A DNA stretch of 64,000 nt from Malachius bipustulatus (taxonomy: Eukaryota > Arthropoda > Insecta > Coleoptera > Melyridae): the NCBI GenBank assembly GCA_910589415.1, contig OU342631.1:16492001-16556000 (forward strand), in the 5' to 3' direction. The position numbers and the translations under genes are program-made. Shown piece after piece: positions 12,111-24,687 of the stretch. Positions within the stretch are counted from its first letter, which is position 1. Every line of letters begins with the position of its first letter. A model generated the notes under the pieces. It was given only the letters and a program-made list of their open reading frames with translations. It was not told where the DNA came from and made no database searches.

Positions 12111-14199
12111 ATGACCGGCACAACCGGGAATAACGTACCACCCCCAGCACCAGCAGCTGCAAATAATACCAACAATGCAGTCAAAGAGGAGGAGGACATC
12201 GACAGTAAAAATCTAATAAAAAATAGAGAAGTCTTGTACAGGCTCATAATCAGGTAACTACGGTATCTGAAATTATCAAGGGGCTAAGTTACATTTTCAC
12301 CTCTCCATTACCATTCCAGCCAGTTGTTTTACGACGGTCATCAATCGATCGGCACAAGTCTCACTTCAGCAGTCCAGGCCGATCCACCATGCCCACCGAG
12401 TGACCGCCTTTTCCATCTGATTTTAGCCGGCTTGGAACACGAACCGGAAAGAAAAGACAGACCACAGAATGTTGGAATCGGGAACAATTCAGTTGGACCT
12501 GGATTAGGTATCACTGTCGCTATGTTGTATCAGAATAAGAATTCATGAATTCTTGAGGAATGATGAATTCTGTTTCTTCTTAACAGCTGACTCTGTAGGG
12601 TTACCAGATTTAGTTGCATTTTTAATATAAGGGTGCTATTAATTTATAAATTGATTTTTTATGTAAGTTAGGAGTTAATTTTTGCGGCTAATTCTAGACT
12701 TGGAATTTGAGACGGACTCGAGTACGATTGCCCCGGAACCCGCATTATATGAAACGGCTTACGTCACCTCCCACAAAGGGAACTGTCGTGCCGGTTGTTT
12801 CTCGTCGGACGGCCAGCTGATCGCCACCGGGAGCGTCGATGCGAGCATCAAGATCCTCGACGTGGACCGGATGCTCGCCAAATCAGCTCCTGACGAGATG
12901 GACCCGTCTCGCGGAGAACAACAAGGGCACCCCGTCATACGAACCCTGTACGATCACATGGAAGAAGTGACCTGTCTGGAATTTCATCCGAGGGAGACGG
13001 TCCTCGTGTCCGGATCCAAGGACAACACCATCAAGATGTTCGATATTTCCAAAGCAAGCGTAAAGAAGGCTTTCAAGACTATCACTGTGAGTCCTCTTAT
13101 AATAATATCTCAATTAATGCATCATAAAATAATAACTGGTGATTTAGGAATCGGAGCCGGTTCGTTGTATGTCGTTCCATCCAACCGGAGATCATCTGCT
13201 CGTGGCGACTCAGCACCCAGTCCTGCGGTTGTACGACGTCAATACGCTGCAGTGCTTCGTCTGCCCGTTCCCCTCGCATCAGCATACTGCTCCGGTCAGT
13301 TGGGTTCGGTGGTCGGGAGATGCCCGGGTGTTCGCCACGTGCAGTAAGGACGGGAGCATTAAGCTCTGGGACGGAGTCTCCAATCGCTGCATCAATACGT
13401 TCCAGAAGGCCCATGACGGGCTGGAAGTGTGTTCGGTGAATTTCAGCAGAAATGGGAAGTACTTGCTTTCGTCCGGGAAGAATTCCGTTTGCAAGTTATG
13501 GGAACTGACAACCAGTAGGTGTTTGATCGCTTATACTGGAGCTGGTGAGTTTGTCTTTTATTTTTTTTATATGTATTGAAGTTTTATGTATTCAAGTTGG
13601 TATTGATAACGTGGCTGGTTTTTTAATGTTAATTTTATAAGGGAATGCGATGCATCTAATGCAGTCCTATGGGTCCCTAGGAAAATGATTTTATTTTTTT
13701 ATAACATGGCGTTGAAATTTTCATAAGACCAGAACAGCAAGTTTGGCAAAATTTGACAGAGCATTGACTCCTTTTTGCACTCTTGTTACCTAGGCAACCA
13801 TACATAGAGTTGTCACTTGTAAATTATTGGAGCGCCATCTATTAACAAAGGTCTTACTTATAAAATAAAAATAAGGTCAGAAGATTAGAGGTTTTAAAAC
13901 TAATATTTTGAAAATTTGATTGCATGTAAAAAAAATAATTTGCAGGTACGACCGGGAAGCAAGAGTACGAAGCACAAGCAATTTTTAATCACACAGAGGA
14001 TTATGTGCTGTTCCCGGACGAAGCGACAACTTCGTTGTGTGCTTGGAACAGCAGGAACGCCAGTAGGAAGCAGCTCATGTCCCTGGGGCATAACGGAGCT
14101 GTCAGGTTGATTGCCCATTCACCCACCCAAGCAGCTTTCCTCACTTGTTCAGACGATTTCAGGGCCCGGTTCTGGTATAGGCGAACTCCTACGTTGTAA
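12111..14199 (+). CDS. CstF50: Cleavage stimulation factor 50-kDa subunit (CstF50/CSTF1)
   Basis: Exons 12111-12253, 12320-12507, 12698-13086, 13148-13544 and 13946-14199 join in phase, giving 456 residues. CstF50 is a nuclear WD40 protein of the cleavage stimulation factor, which binds the GU-rich element during mRNA 3' end formation. Visible marks: an N-terminal dimerisation helix ([20 protein letters not shown]) after a Pro/Ala/Asn-rich leader of about 30 residues, then WD repeats with typical endings such as [28 protein letters not shown] and DFRARFWY, the last at the C terminus. The leader accounts for the extra length over the human protein (about 431). The start is the first ATG after a leader without upstream in-frame codons. 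It converges on TM9SF4. Confidence 0.95.
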
Positions 14200-14272
14200 G
14201 CTTCCAGTTGAGTAATTTGTTGGTAATTGATAAGTAATTCATTTCAATATTTAAGTAACGATTCGTTTGTGA

Positions 14273-14278
14273 AATAAA
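14273..14278 (+). terminator. Poly(A) signal of CstF50
   Basis: AATAAA 74 bp after the stop codon. Minus-strand AATAAA candidates for TM9SF4 lie at 14378-14383 and 14392-14397, so the two convergent transcripts may end within about 100 bp of each other. Confidence 0.55.
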
Positions 14279-14397
14279 CTGGAATTAAAAATTTTACTAG
14301 TTACTAGTTACTGCAAAACCAGAAAGGTGTATGTGTATGATAAAAATAAAACATAATTTTAGACAAAATCATGTTTTTTTATTATTAATTATTTATT

Positions 14398-14946
14398 ATT
14401 GTTACTATATACATTATAATACAGGTGATTTTTTTATATATGTTCTCTACAAGGATCCTATACTATAAAAGGCAGAAAAATAATGGAATTGGGAGCAGTA
14501 GTTTAGTCTCAGAATGTATCAGGAAGGAACTAAATCTCTCATAATAACTGAGGATAATTGGGTTATAGAAATTTACTTGCGTATTTTAAAAAATATAGAT
14601 TTTCTGAGATTCTTGTCAGAACATATAAAAAAACTCACCTGTAACTTAATCAAGTTAAAGACTAATTTTTCAGTACCGTATTTACAATTGACATGAAAAA
14701 GAAATAAATATAAAAAGAGTATCGACTACAATAATATTAACGGTTCGTTACCTTATCAATAGTCGGTTAACTTAACTGCAATTTCAATCAATCATGAAGG
14801 ACTGAAATTTCTTCAACGCGATAAAAATAATTATAACTAAACTATATGGAATCTAATAATGAAACAAAATAAATAACAATATAAGTTCAAAAAAAAAATG
14901 ATACAAAAACAAAACTAATAATAAGAGAACACTGATGATCATTGGC
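14398..14946 (-). other. Probable 3' untranslated region of TM9SF4
   Basis: AT-rich stretch between the TM9SF4 stop codon and its likely poly(A) signals. The 60-codon reading frame at 14514-14696 has no recognisable features and I do not call it. Confidence 0.4.
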
Positions 14947-17904
14947 TTAATCGATTTTTACTGCGGCGTATATCTTCCTTACGAAGGCGTAAGCCGCGAA
15001 GAACCCGATGGTCCCGGTCATGAGCCAGAACGTTATTACCATAAGTACCGTGTAAGTGAAATAGAGCAGGGTGGGGATGAACTCTGTTATCTCCAGCTTG
15101 GTTACGAAATAGAAGAGAGAATAGGCCCAGATATAGAGGGCCGAACCTCCTGAAACGACGAAGCTTCGCCACCACCAATGGTAATCCTGAAAACAAATAA
15201 CACCGATTGTGTTGTTACTGTAAACCGGTTTGCTAAGTTAGTCTCCTAAAGTTCAGAGTCCTTGTAATATTTAGTGAAAGAAAAAGACAAATGGTCAACT
15301 TTCCCTAGCTTGATGGCATGACTTGACATCAAAAGGTGACTTGTTCTTTCTTAATTTCAAGAAATTCCAGAATTACAAGAGACTCTTGCATTTTTTCTCA
15401 CATGAAATGTTTCAATTCTATTGTTTGATGTTTATGGTTTTCTTCAAAGAGTTTTTACATTACAAAGATTACTGTTTTTCATATTGTGACAACCGCCCAG
15501 GCAAGTCTAATTATTATGCACAAAAAAAAAAGAAAACCAAGTGCCAATATCAAAAACTCCATACCGGATTTTCTTGAAAATAACAATCATCTCAAGATTC
15601 AGCATATTTTATTAAATGAGCACATCAACTTGATGCCAAAAAAATTAATAAATAAACTTGATAAAAATAAAATAACCAATTACTTATAAATTTTGAAAAT
15701 TGTTCAAATTGCCTGAAACCACTATATTGATGGGTACCTTTTAACATTTTAATGAATAGAATTAACAAACAAATAGGATGGAAACATTGAAACCACTTAC
15801 CTCTCCGCAGAGTTGGAAATAAACCATTACGATTGCGATTTGTGAGCAAGATATAATCAGAATGATATAAACAAGGAACAGAAACCCGAAGAGGTAATAA
15901 AACTGGTTCTCCCATATCGCCGTGAAGATGAAGAACAGCTCAATAAAGACCGCTCCGAATGGTAAGATCCCTGCCATTAGGGTGCTGAAAGATAAAATCA
16001 TGAAAATGTACCCACATATACATGAACATAAACCCGACTTACCATAAGAAAGGATTCATGTACCACAACTGTTCGGGCACCTGTCTTGGTATCTGGTTGG
16101 TCCTGACCGGATGCTGGTAAGGCTGCTTCCGGTAGCCGAAATAATACCCGATGTAGACGAGAGGCAGCGCTATGAACAACCACATTAATAGCAAACTGAT
16201 CATGGTTACAAACGGTACGGCACCGCTGCTCGCCTTCCCCCATATGAAGAAGTTGAGAACGAAGAGGGTCGAGGCGATTATTCCCGGATACAGCGTGGCG
16301 GTGAGGAAGGCGGCCCGTTTCCACTCACGCCCCTTCATCGTCTTGTACATGCGGGCTGAGAAGTAGCCCGCAACAACACCCATGAACATGTAAAGGAAGA
16401 TGGCGGCTGTCGTCAGAGCTCCGCGGGAGGCCGGAGAGAGCATCCCCAGCATGGCAAAAACTGCAAACAAAACGCAATAATTTCCAATATTTATGATTGA
16501 AAATAACTTATGCACTCACAGAGAGTAACTAAGACCATGAGAGCCACTTGTATCCCGGAACCGAGAGTTGCGGCGAGCAACCTGGCGTACTTGGGCGGTC
16601 TGAAAACGTCCCCGTGAACCAATTTCCAGCCCGTCTCTTCGATCGTTTCATCGATCCCGTCGTCTGCATTATATTTAGCAATGTCCCGTCGTAAAATCCT
16701 CACCATTATCATTGTGAGAATCGCTGGAAACATAATTTGTTCCTATTAATTTAACATGTAGAATATTAAACTATAATAAAGGTGGCAGTAAATTTTATAG
16801 CAATTGAAGAATGAGCAATAATAGACACAGCAACTTACCAGACAGAAAGAAAATCACGACAATCGAATTGATAATCGAGAACCAATGGATCTGATTATCG
16901 CTCATTTCCAGATAGGTGTCCCATCTCGATGCCCAACTGATCTGTGATTCCTCCCAGTGGACCTCGTAGGTGAAATGGAGTACTGTATCCATGCCCGGAT
17001 TGACCAGCTGGGGCCGGAACTTTTCCGGGACAACACAGTTCCCGTCAACGAATTGCAGATCGTCTTTATGGATCGATTTGGCATCAACATGAAACCCGAC
17101 GACTCGATAAATGTCCCTGGAAAATGGAAAATTACTTGTATAAGTTTAGGAGGAAACGGAACTACTAATATGAGAGGAAGCAATACGTACGGCGAAGGGT
17201 TGTGGTATAGTAGAGTGAGCTTCAGATGGTTGTTGATGTAATTTTTGTCTCCAACAGTGTTTCCTAACCTATATCCGTGAATTAATTCCACTTGATTCGT
17301 TTCCGGATCGACATATTTTGTAGCAGCCGGGAGATTATCGACCAGCCTAAATAGAATTAAACAATTATTAGTATTATATACTCAACCCGGATTGATTCAA
17401 TATTCTGTGACATATTACAGAGATGATAAAACACCTACAAATGAACGAAATATTCCCGCTGGATCCTGTTGACTACTCTGTGAGACTCGGCCGGTTCCCA
17501 GGTGATCGGCATATGTTGGGCATTGCATAACAGGGCACAAGAGGTGTCTTCGGCCATTCTGACAACATACGGGGTGTTCACTATTCGATCTCCTCGCAGC
17601 ACCTCTCCCAAGTTTTCAGATTTATAATGTATCGCCTTCAGGCCTTCCTTTGGTAAACAGAAGGGTAAGGAGTAATATTCGTAAGGTAACTGAGTGTGGA
17701 TACTGGTCATCTTGACGGCTTTCACCTCTATGGAGTCCCCTTTCTTGAAATCAGCTGGGGCCATCCCTGGCACATAAAACTGTAGACTGCTCGGGGTGCA
17801 GTATAAAATATACAGCAAGAGCACCTGTCCTAGCTAAGAACAAAGTATGTAGGTTAAGATAAAGTGGGGTGTATGATGGGAAAAAATGTTACCTTGGTTG
17901 ACAT
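14947..17904 (-). CDS. TM9SF4: Transmembrane 9 superfamily member 4 (nonaspanin)
   Basis: Eight exons join in phase: 17904-17893, 17833-17439, 17346-17191, 17116-16839, 16723-16520, 16460-16043, 15984-15801, 15186-14947, giving 628 residues. Nonaspanins are Golgi/endosomal membrane proteins; TM9SF4 in flies and mammals affects sorting of membrane proteins, adhesion and phagocytosis. Visible marks: a signal peptide ([12 protein letters not shown]) ending before [11 protein letters not shown], a luminal domain with [15 protein letters not shown] and [13 protein letters not shown], the first span at [18 protein letters not shown], the cytosolic [13 protein letters not shown] block, the remaining spans in the last 350 residues, and a C terminus ending in the KxD-type sorting signal KIYAAVKID. 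Length and order match the family (about 640). The first coding exon contributes only four residues. Confidence 0.96.
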
Positions 17905-19525
17905 GGTGCTGGTGCTTGTTTGGCAAATAAAGCTGCGACTGGTTTGCACTATAAGGAGTTGTGGACTGAAGAGTTACATATGAGTCATGTTAGTTCTCAT
18001 TTTTTTATGACTACACTGCAGTTCTAATCATAGGTTTTCAAAATATACCATATAAAACACCAAAAACCCATCGCCCGGTACGGCTTCTGCTTGTCTTGAT
18101 TCTTGAACTTGTACTCTTGTCACAGAATTCAGAATTGTGAATTGTGCTCTTTCTTGGTCTTGGCTCTTGTCTTGTTTCGATCTCGAATCTCGACTTGATT
18201 CTTGATTCGACTTTCCTTGTTTGATGTACGATATCAATCGTCTTGGCAAGGGAAAGTATGCAGCATTATTTATTAGCTTTGCTGAAGCCGAGAAAAACCG
18301 TCTTCGTCTTCCTGCCTGCGTCTGGTTAACAGTGTCAGTTCAGTGTCAGCACTAACTAAATGCAGAAAAAACAACTGAAATTTATAAAAGTAAAAAGTCG
18401 TCATTGATTGTTGACACGTTGGTTGACGTTGACGCTGACAAATGATAAGAGCAATAATTTTAACAGTGAAAGCTACCAACACCAAATAACCCTTTGCTGC
18501 TTTAGAAAATATTAAAATATAATAATAAACCCCATAAAAACTCATTGAAGAACCCTAAAAACAATAATATTGATTATTATAGTATTATAGATTTGTAAAG
18601 TTTTGCTGAAAGGTTCAGAATAGCACAAAATCCTACTACTCTCCAAAGTGACGTCAGAAATGTGTTGAAAGTTAATGGGAATGCGCCTCCGCCTAGATTA
18701 TTAATAAAACATCCATCGAACATGAGCCCTTTTTTAGCGATGCCACCGAGTTGGTTTGGTTACTGCGGTTCAACCGCTTGTGATTCTGACGTCATCAATA
18801 ATTGAGTTCGCGAAAATTGAACGGTTCAAAACACTTCACAGCGCAGCTGTCAGTTGAATAAATTTTAAACTCTAATATTTCGTTTTATTATTATCGTTCT
18901 GGATTATCTGTATAGACATATGGGAAAGTATCAGTTTACATAATATGAGTCAATAAATCAATAAAATTATTACAATAATATTACACTGCATACGCAGGAT
19001 TAACTATATGTGGTTACTTTCTCGGCAGTTACCGGATTATAGTGAAGAATTGTTGCCTAAATACCAACATTACGATTTTTTTCGGATATGTCGAGGGACA
19101 TTTTACAATCTGTTGTCTGTATAATTAATTAATAGACCGTAAAGGAGTTATTGAGTGAAATTTTCAGATTACACTGGAAGAGAATCAACTCTGAATGCCG
19201 TTGACACTGTTAACCGTACCCAAATTACGAACCGGTCCATTGAACCGTAGAAAACAGCACCGATGACGTCATTGTTTACATACTGAGTACTGACTGAAAC
19301 ATTCCGTTTTAAAACTTTACGCAGCGGTTTCAAACCGGATGAGCGTCGTTAAAAACGCCTACGGTTACGGTTCGGTGAATTTATAACCTCTAATATCTGA
19401 TTTGCATTCTTTAAATTTATTAATTTACAATTTTTATTTATAATAAAATAATAATTAATTTTAATTTTTGTAATATTCTATCTACATCTATTACAAATAT
19501 ACGTAATTTGTTTCATAAATCAAAC
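17905..19525. other. Spacer upstream of TM9SF4 and downstream of MAD2
   Basis: No gene is supported. 18070-18240 is a low-complexity CTTG/TCAAG-rich stretch that leaves an open but repetitive minus-strand frame. 18640-19400 is less AT-rich and holds several TGACGTCA-like sites (18648, 18788, 19264) and repeated GGTTCAA/GAACCG words, which could mark an unrecognised promoter or an old repeat. Confidence 0.35.
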
Positions 19526-19531
19526 TTTATT
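19526..19531 (-). terminator. Poly(A) signal of MAD2
   Basis: AATAAA on the minus strand about 125 bp past the stop codon. Confidence 0.5.
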
Positions 19532-19655
19532 GGTTTAATAGAAATGTACAAAAGTAGTAAATAGTCAATAATGGAAAAACTTGAAACAATTTTTAAGACC
19601 TAAAAAATAAACAAAAACGACCTCATTTTTAGTACCTAATACTGTCATGCTAAAC

Positions 19656-20481
19656 CTAAAAATCCTCATTTTTAAAAGTAACGACCGTCTCCATTTTATG
19701 AATATTAGTAGAGAACGATTTCATTTTCACTGTTTGAGCGTTTTTGACATCAGCCGGTTCTGCCTCGCTCCATTCCAACGGCAATTCTATGTCATCTTTA
19801 GTGTAAATCTGGATATCGAAACTGCACAGACAGTCCAGCAAAGGCAGATACGTAATCGAAGAGGTTATTTGGATGAGAATCTCTCTGATTTCTTTCTTGA
19901 TTTGAGCGAGAGGTTTGTCTGATGTTTGTTTCTCTAGGTCACCTTCGCAACTTTCATATTCTACATTAAAATCCCAACGTTCCATCACTTCTAATGTCCT
20001 GACGTTGACTATAATCAGGGCTACTTTATTCACCGTCCTCTTGACTAACCATTCTAAAAAAAGTTAATCAATCAATAAAGGAAAGACTTCAGTCTGGGTT
20101 ATGTTACTTACCTTTAAGTTGTTTGAGGGTATTCTCAAGAAACGCTCTGATTTTATTATCTGTTGACATTAAAATGGTCAATCCATAATTCTCTGTCGTC
20201 TTGAATGATTCTGGAGGGTATAAGCCACGTTGAAAGAGAATAGAATTGATACCATAATCTAGAACAAATCGAAAACAGTAACTGAGGTGAGTGAGTGAGA
20301 CAATAAAAAATTGTGTTGTAATCGGTAGGTAAAATACCAAAAATTATATCAATGAGGCAATCGGTTTATAATATAATAAAAAAAGTGATAAAAAAAAGAT
20401 CTTACCTAAATAATCACACACTATCTCAGCTGACCCTCTCAAAGTAATCGAAGATTTGCTTTTTTGAGCAGCTGTAGTCAT
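19656..20481 (-). CDS. mad2: Spindle assembly checkpoint protein MAD2 (HORMA domain)
   Basis: Exons 20481-20406, 20258-20112 and 20053-19656 join in phase to give 206 residues, the normal length of MAD2 (205 in human). MAD2 switches between open and closed forms at unattached kinetochores, binds MAD1 and CDC20, and holds back the anaphase-promoting complex. Visible marks: the N-terminal block ITLRGSAEIVCDYL, then YGINSILFQRGLYPPESF and YGLTIL, the core beta strands, the central LPLLDCLCSFDIQIYT, and the C-terminal safety-belt strands around MKSFSTNIHKMETVVTFK. Each is in the order expected for the HORMA fold. It is transcribed away from Hsp90, whose promoter lies 2.3 kb off. Confidence 0.95.
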
Positions 20482-21128
20482 CTTATCCTGTTTATTTACA
20501 CTATCAAAAAATGAAAATAATATCAAAGGCACTTTAGACTTTAAAGTTAAGCTTAATAATTAAAACTGCGAAGACAATATTCTAAATACTGAAATTCTCA
20601 ATTATTCAAGATCAAGACACTTGCTCTTGTGCAGAGTGCTATATAGTAAGTAATGACTGAGCCAGGAGCCAGGACCAGGAAAGTTCAGCCACAAAGCTCA
20701 GAATGTAAGAAACTAGTCTTGAATCATAAAATTAAAACGAAAAATAAAAAAACCGAACACTTAGAATCAAAATAGTAGTTAAGCCCACAATGAGATTTAC
20801 ACAGGTACAGGTCACAGGAGCGGCTTTTACACAAAATTTAATAATTTTAATTCAAATAAAAACCGTTAATATAAAATAAAATGTCATATTGGAAATTGGA
20901 ATTTATGTTGATTTTGATTGGCTGAATTCAGTGACATTTCCATAAAATGACAGTTGACGCATGAAAACATGTTACGAACTTACTCCTTATACCAATAATA
21001 AGCGTGACTGCCAGATGGTGTACAAAAGTTCACATTTGATGCAATTTTATTTATTTATTAGTTTATTTTTGTATCAAGCTTAACAGGTGAATATTACATA
21101 ATAATGGGGTACAATTTTCAAACACTAT

Positions 21129-21277
21129 TGCCTGTATTCACAAACGATAATTTTCTAAATAATTACGTAATCAATTATCCCCATCTCACTCTATTGCAAA
21201 AAAACTGCATATCTCCATCTCACTCATTTAATTAATTACGTAATTATTTAGGAAATAATCGTTTGTGAATACGGGCA
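21129..21277. mobile_element. 149-bp MITE, copy 1
   Basis: Ends TGCCTGTATTCACAAACG and CGTTTGTGAATACGGGCA are inverted repeats, and pairing extends inward through AATAATTACGTAAT. The second copy at 29766-29914 has the same length and order. Flanking bases are TAT on both sides here and AGA on both sides in copy 2, so the element makes a 3-bp target duplication. It has no coding capacity. Confidence 0.85.
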
Positions 21278-21847
21278 TATAGGTTGAAAATGTGCTGAAA
21301 TATAATATATTTGTACATATGGAGTTGACGCAATGTTGAGAGGGTTATTTGAATAATAGAAAAATTAGAAATTTAGCGTCTACTTATTTTTTAAATATAA
21401 CTGAAACGCTTTGATGAACAGTATCAAAGACGTGATATTATTAGTTGAAATAATCTCTCCAACTTATCGTGTGAATATTTAACTGCATTTTAAATTTAAA
21501 CATCTGTCGGATATCAGAGATTATCATCTTATCATTTAATCATTTATCAAATCATTTTAGGGGTATTGTTATTACAAAAAATAAATAAGATTGTGCATTA
21601 TTTTGTGAAATCAGATGTGCCTATCCTATATTATATAGGCAGTCTAGTAAAAGTCTCAAGTGATAACAATGTTGTTATAATTTATTGATTCTACAAGATT
21701 TTTTTTAGATTTAATTACTTATACCTAATTTACAGATAAAAAAAATAAATTGTTACTAAAAACTTATGTCAAATTTGGTATTATATTACATCATTAATAT
21801 CGATGTGTCAATTTCTAAAAATTTGCTAGGTGCAAACCTGCAGAAAA

Positions 21848-21912
21848 TCTCCATGGATGGACCACACATTGCAAAACCACCCGCCGGAATCAATTACGAC
21901 TTCAGTTGAAGC
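21848..21912. repeat. Degenerate fragment of the 27926-28038 repeat
   Basis: The block CCGGAATCAATTACGACTT and its flanks match, in inverted orientation, the left arm of the inverted repeat at 27926-28038. Only one arm is visible here. Confidence 0.5.
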
Positions 21913-22753
21913 TAGCCGTGAAAGCCTACACATATCAATTAATGATAAATGGGTCTACTTATAGTAAGGTAAAGGTCAAAAACATTAACATTAATAAAAA
22001 TTTAGAAGTGACCTTATTAGATACGAGAAAAGAATTATGCCCATTGTGGCAACATAGCAAGGAGGATCTGGAAATTTCTCTCAAGCACGTGTACTGTTTC
22101 GGTCTATCTTTATTCTTTCTAACGGTTTTGGCATCTCCTTTCTCTGTTCATGGTATTGACCTATTAAAACGTAAACATTGTAGGTATTCCAGAATTTTTC
22201 AATCGATTTTTAAAGGGAAATCGCAAAATAGTTGAATTTTAATAATGTATACTACCTATAATACCGAAAATGCAATTATTACTGTTATTTTTCTTCAATT
22301 TTATTGATACCTAAATGAAAAATGAATAACCGGCATAGGTAATAATATTATTTATAGAGTTTTATTAAGATTTAAAACAGTAAAATAAAATTACACATTT
22401 TCCTGACCCTTTTTACTTTATTATTTGATACTTAAAGATAAAAATCATAAAAATAAGAATAATGAAACCGCAAATCATGTTGTAGTAGGTAGTCAAAATA
22501 GTTAATTTTCAAATGCAGCAAAATGAATTAATTTATAAATTGAACTACCTACGAATAAATAATTTATTATTCTCTTTTAGGTAGGTAGGTACCATACAAA
22601 AATCCTCTACACATCTCAAATAAATAATCCAGTTTCATTATAAATTTTCTTCTAAATCATCTGACGACCGTGAAATGCATAAAAAGATTAATAAACCTAA
22701 CGTTATTAATTCAATTCAATTACCTTCCCATTCCCATAAAAATGTTGAGCTTG

Positions 22754-22919
22754 AGAACGCTCCAGAATAACGTTATTGATTTGTAGAAGGTTGTTTTAAA
22801 TTTAGCGCGTCGCTTTCCGGAAGTAGGTCTAGCGCTATCTTCGTCGTATTCGTGTGAAATCTTTCGATTGCCTGCCAGAAAATTCCAGAGGTCGACGTTT
22901 GCGTAGTAGGCTATAAAAG
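22754..22919 (+). promoter_or_regulatory. Hsp90 heat-shock promoter: heat-shock elements and TATA box
   Basis: Three heat-shock elements built from 5-bp GAA/TTC units are visible: AGAAC-GCTCC-AGAAT at 22754-22768, TTTCC-GGAAG at 22814-22823 and AGAAA-ATTCC-AGAGG at 22877-22891. A TATA box, TATAAAAG, lies at 22912-22919, placing the start of transcription near 22943. HSF trimers bind such arrays. The order (HSEs, TATA, leader exon, intron) is what Hsp83/Hsp90 genes show. Confidence 0.8.
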
Positions 22920-22942
22920 CGCTAGACGGTCGCCGCTTGTTA

Positions 22943-24687
22943 TTTTAATTTGAACGAACTGTCGGTGAAAGAAGATAGCCCAAGCAATCAATCACTTGAG
23001 TAAAGAAAGCGCGTTTATTTCAAGCAATCAAAGCGAGTTGAAGAGTTTTTGAGTAATTTCAGTGGTTTTTGTGAATTGAGCAACTAGAAAAAATCAAGGT
23101 AAGTTTATTTAGAAGCTTATGTCAAATTTTATTCATCATAGTTTATTATTATTTTTGTAATATTTATGTGATTTAAATGTTGCATTCTCAAAATCATAAT
23201 AATCCTCCTTTATTTTAACAGCGTATATGTATTACTTGCCTTTATTAATTCCATTCCTCATTCATAACATAAAATATGTATACCTAATCTAATAAGTGAG
23301 ATGTAGAGTAAAATATTAATAGTCCGAGAGTACCCTGCCGTGAGGTGTGGAGAGAAGATGTTCTAGATTTATCGAAGAACCATAATAATGAACCATCCGC
23401 ACAAGTCAGCGTCTTATTGTCATACCTACGAATTTGTTCCCGATTAATTTGATCTTTCATGTGTGGAGGTTTTGATTTTAATTTGTATTTCAGCTTTCCT
23501 TTCCTAATTTGAAAAGCAATAAATTATTCAGTAGGTACCTACCTATCAGAAATATTAATTATTAGAAGTTTCAATGATAGATGTCACCTCTGTCATTGAA
23601 ATATTTCGCCTGCTTCTAGGCGCTGTTGCCGTGTCGCGTTTAAAATCGTGAATGAAGCTTTTCCTATTTTTTTTTAATGAAATTTGAAACTAATTTTTAT
23701 GTTGTATTTTTTTTTACAAATTGCATAGCAGCATAGCGCAAAGGAAATTATTACAAATGGAGGAACATTTTAAATTTTTTCAGCAATATCGCCATCTTGA
23801 ATTGCTTCTTTACTGTGTCATCCTCTATTATTATTGTATTAGTCTTTCCTTGCACCCTATCTCTGTCTATGGTGCCAGTGCCACACCAATTTTTGTTATA
23901 ATTTATAATTTTTGGTGTACTTGATTTATAAATAAATAGTTACATCGAAAAAATAGAAAAAAAACACTCCAATAATTGGTCAAACGGTTTACTTTTAAAA
24001 AGAAAACAATTAACAATTTCGAATGTTAATTTGCTAGCTCTGAAATTTGAATGAAAACTGGTTCAATTATTTTAGGCATGGGGATTTAAACTCCTTTATT
24101 GAGAATATAAAGACACTGGTTTGATTGTTACTTTTGTTGTCTTGGGGTTCACCTTGCACCTTGCTTAATTTTTTAATCAAATCCTCAAGAAGTGACCCTT
24201 ATTTTATGTAATTCAATAAATTCTAGAACAAATTCTTTAGTCCTTGTATCAGGTTTTTGTATCCATTTTCAAAGAACTGCTCTTGTTATTTTTTCGAGAT
24301 TTAAAAAAAAATTTCTTGATTTTCGCTGACCTAGAGTTCGGGTTCTGACTGCGGTTGCCGAACGTAATTGAAAATCCGTCAGATAATCACATATTATAAA
24401 ATACTCCCTCCTGCTCTGTATATAAAAAATATATTGATCTGATATTATTGCTGAATATAAATTGTAGAAAAGGTAATTCCTTAATACCTAACCTAACTTT
24501 TTCAAATTAGCATTTTAGTAATAAAATTATCCAACAGATTTTTAATTATTTGTGCTACCGGCCTTATTAGACGTTCCATCAAACATACTTGTCAGAACTC
24601 ATAATTAATTGTTTTTGTAAGGTTTTTTTTAATTGTAATCTCCAGATTACTGTCGACAAAAATAATAACTCTCCCCTTCTGTTTCAG
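22943..24687 (+). other. Hsp90 untranslated leader exon and 5' intron
   Basis: The leader exon runs from about 22943 to a strong donor at 23098/23099 (CAAG/GTAAGT). The intron extends to the acceptor TTTCAG at 24687, directly before the start codon. Intron-bearing leaders are known for Hsp83/Hsp90. No further gene is visible in the intron; the frame at 23721-23924 is unsupported. Confidence 0.75.

Larger units (their letters stand above)
20482..22753. other. Intergenic spacer between MAD2 and Hsp90
   Basis: AT-rich, holding a 149-bp MITE at 21129-21277 and a short repeat at about 21848-21912. The 109-codon plus-strand frame at 21906-22235 has no domain, Kozak context or exon neighbours and I do not call it a gene. 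Confidence 0.4.

Noticed and set aside
21906..22235. 109-codon frame upstream of Hsp90
   Set aside because: No domain or neighbouring exon; it begins next to a repeat fragment.
24589..24687. Upstream in-frame extension of Hsp90
   Set aside because: The extra 33 codons lie in the 5' intron and end at its splice acceptor; the conserved protein begins at 24688.
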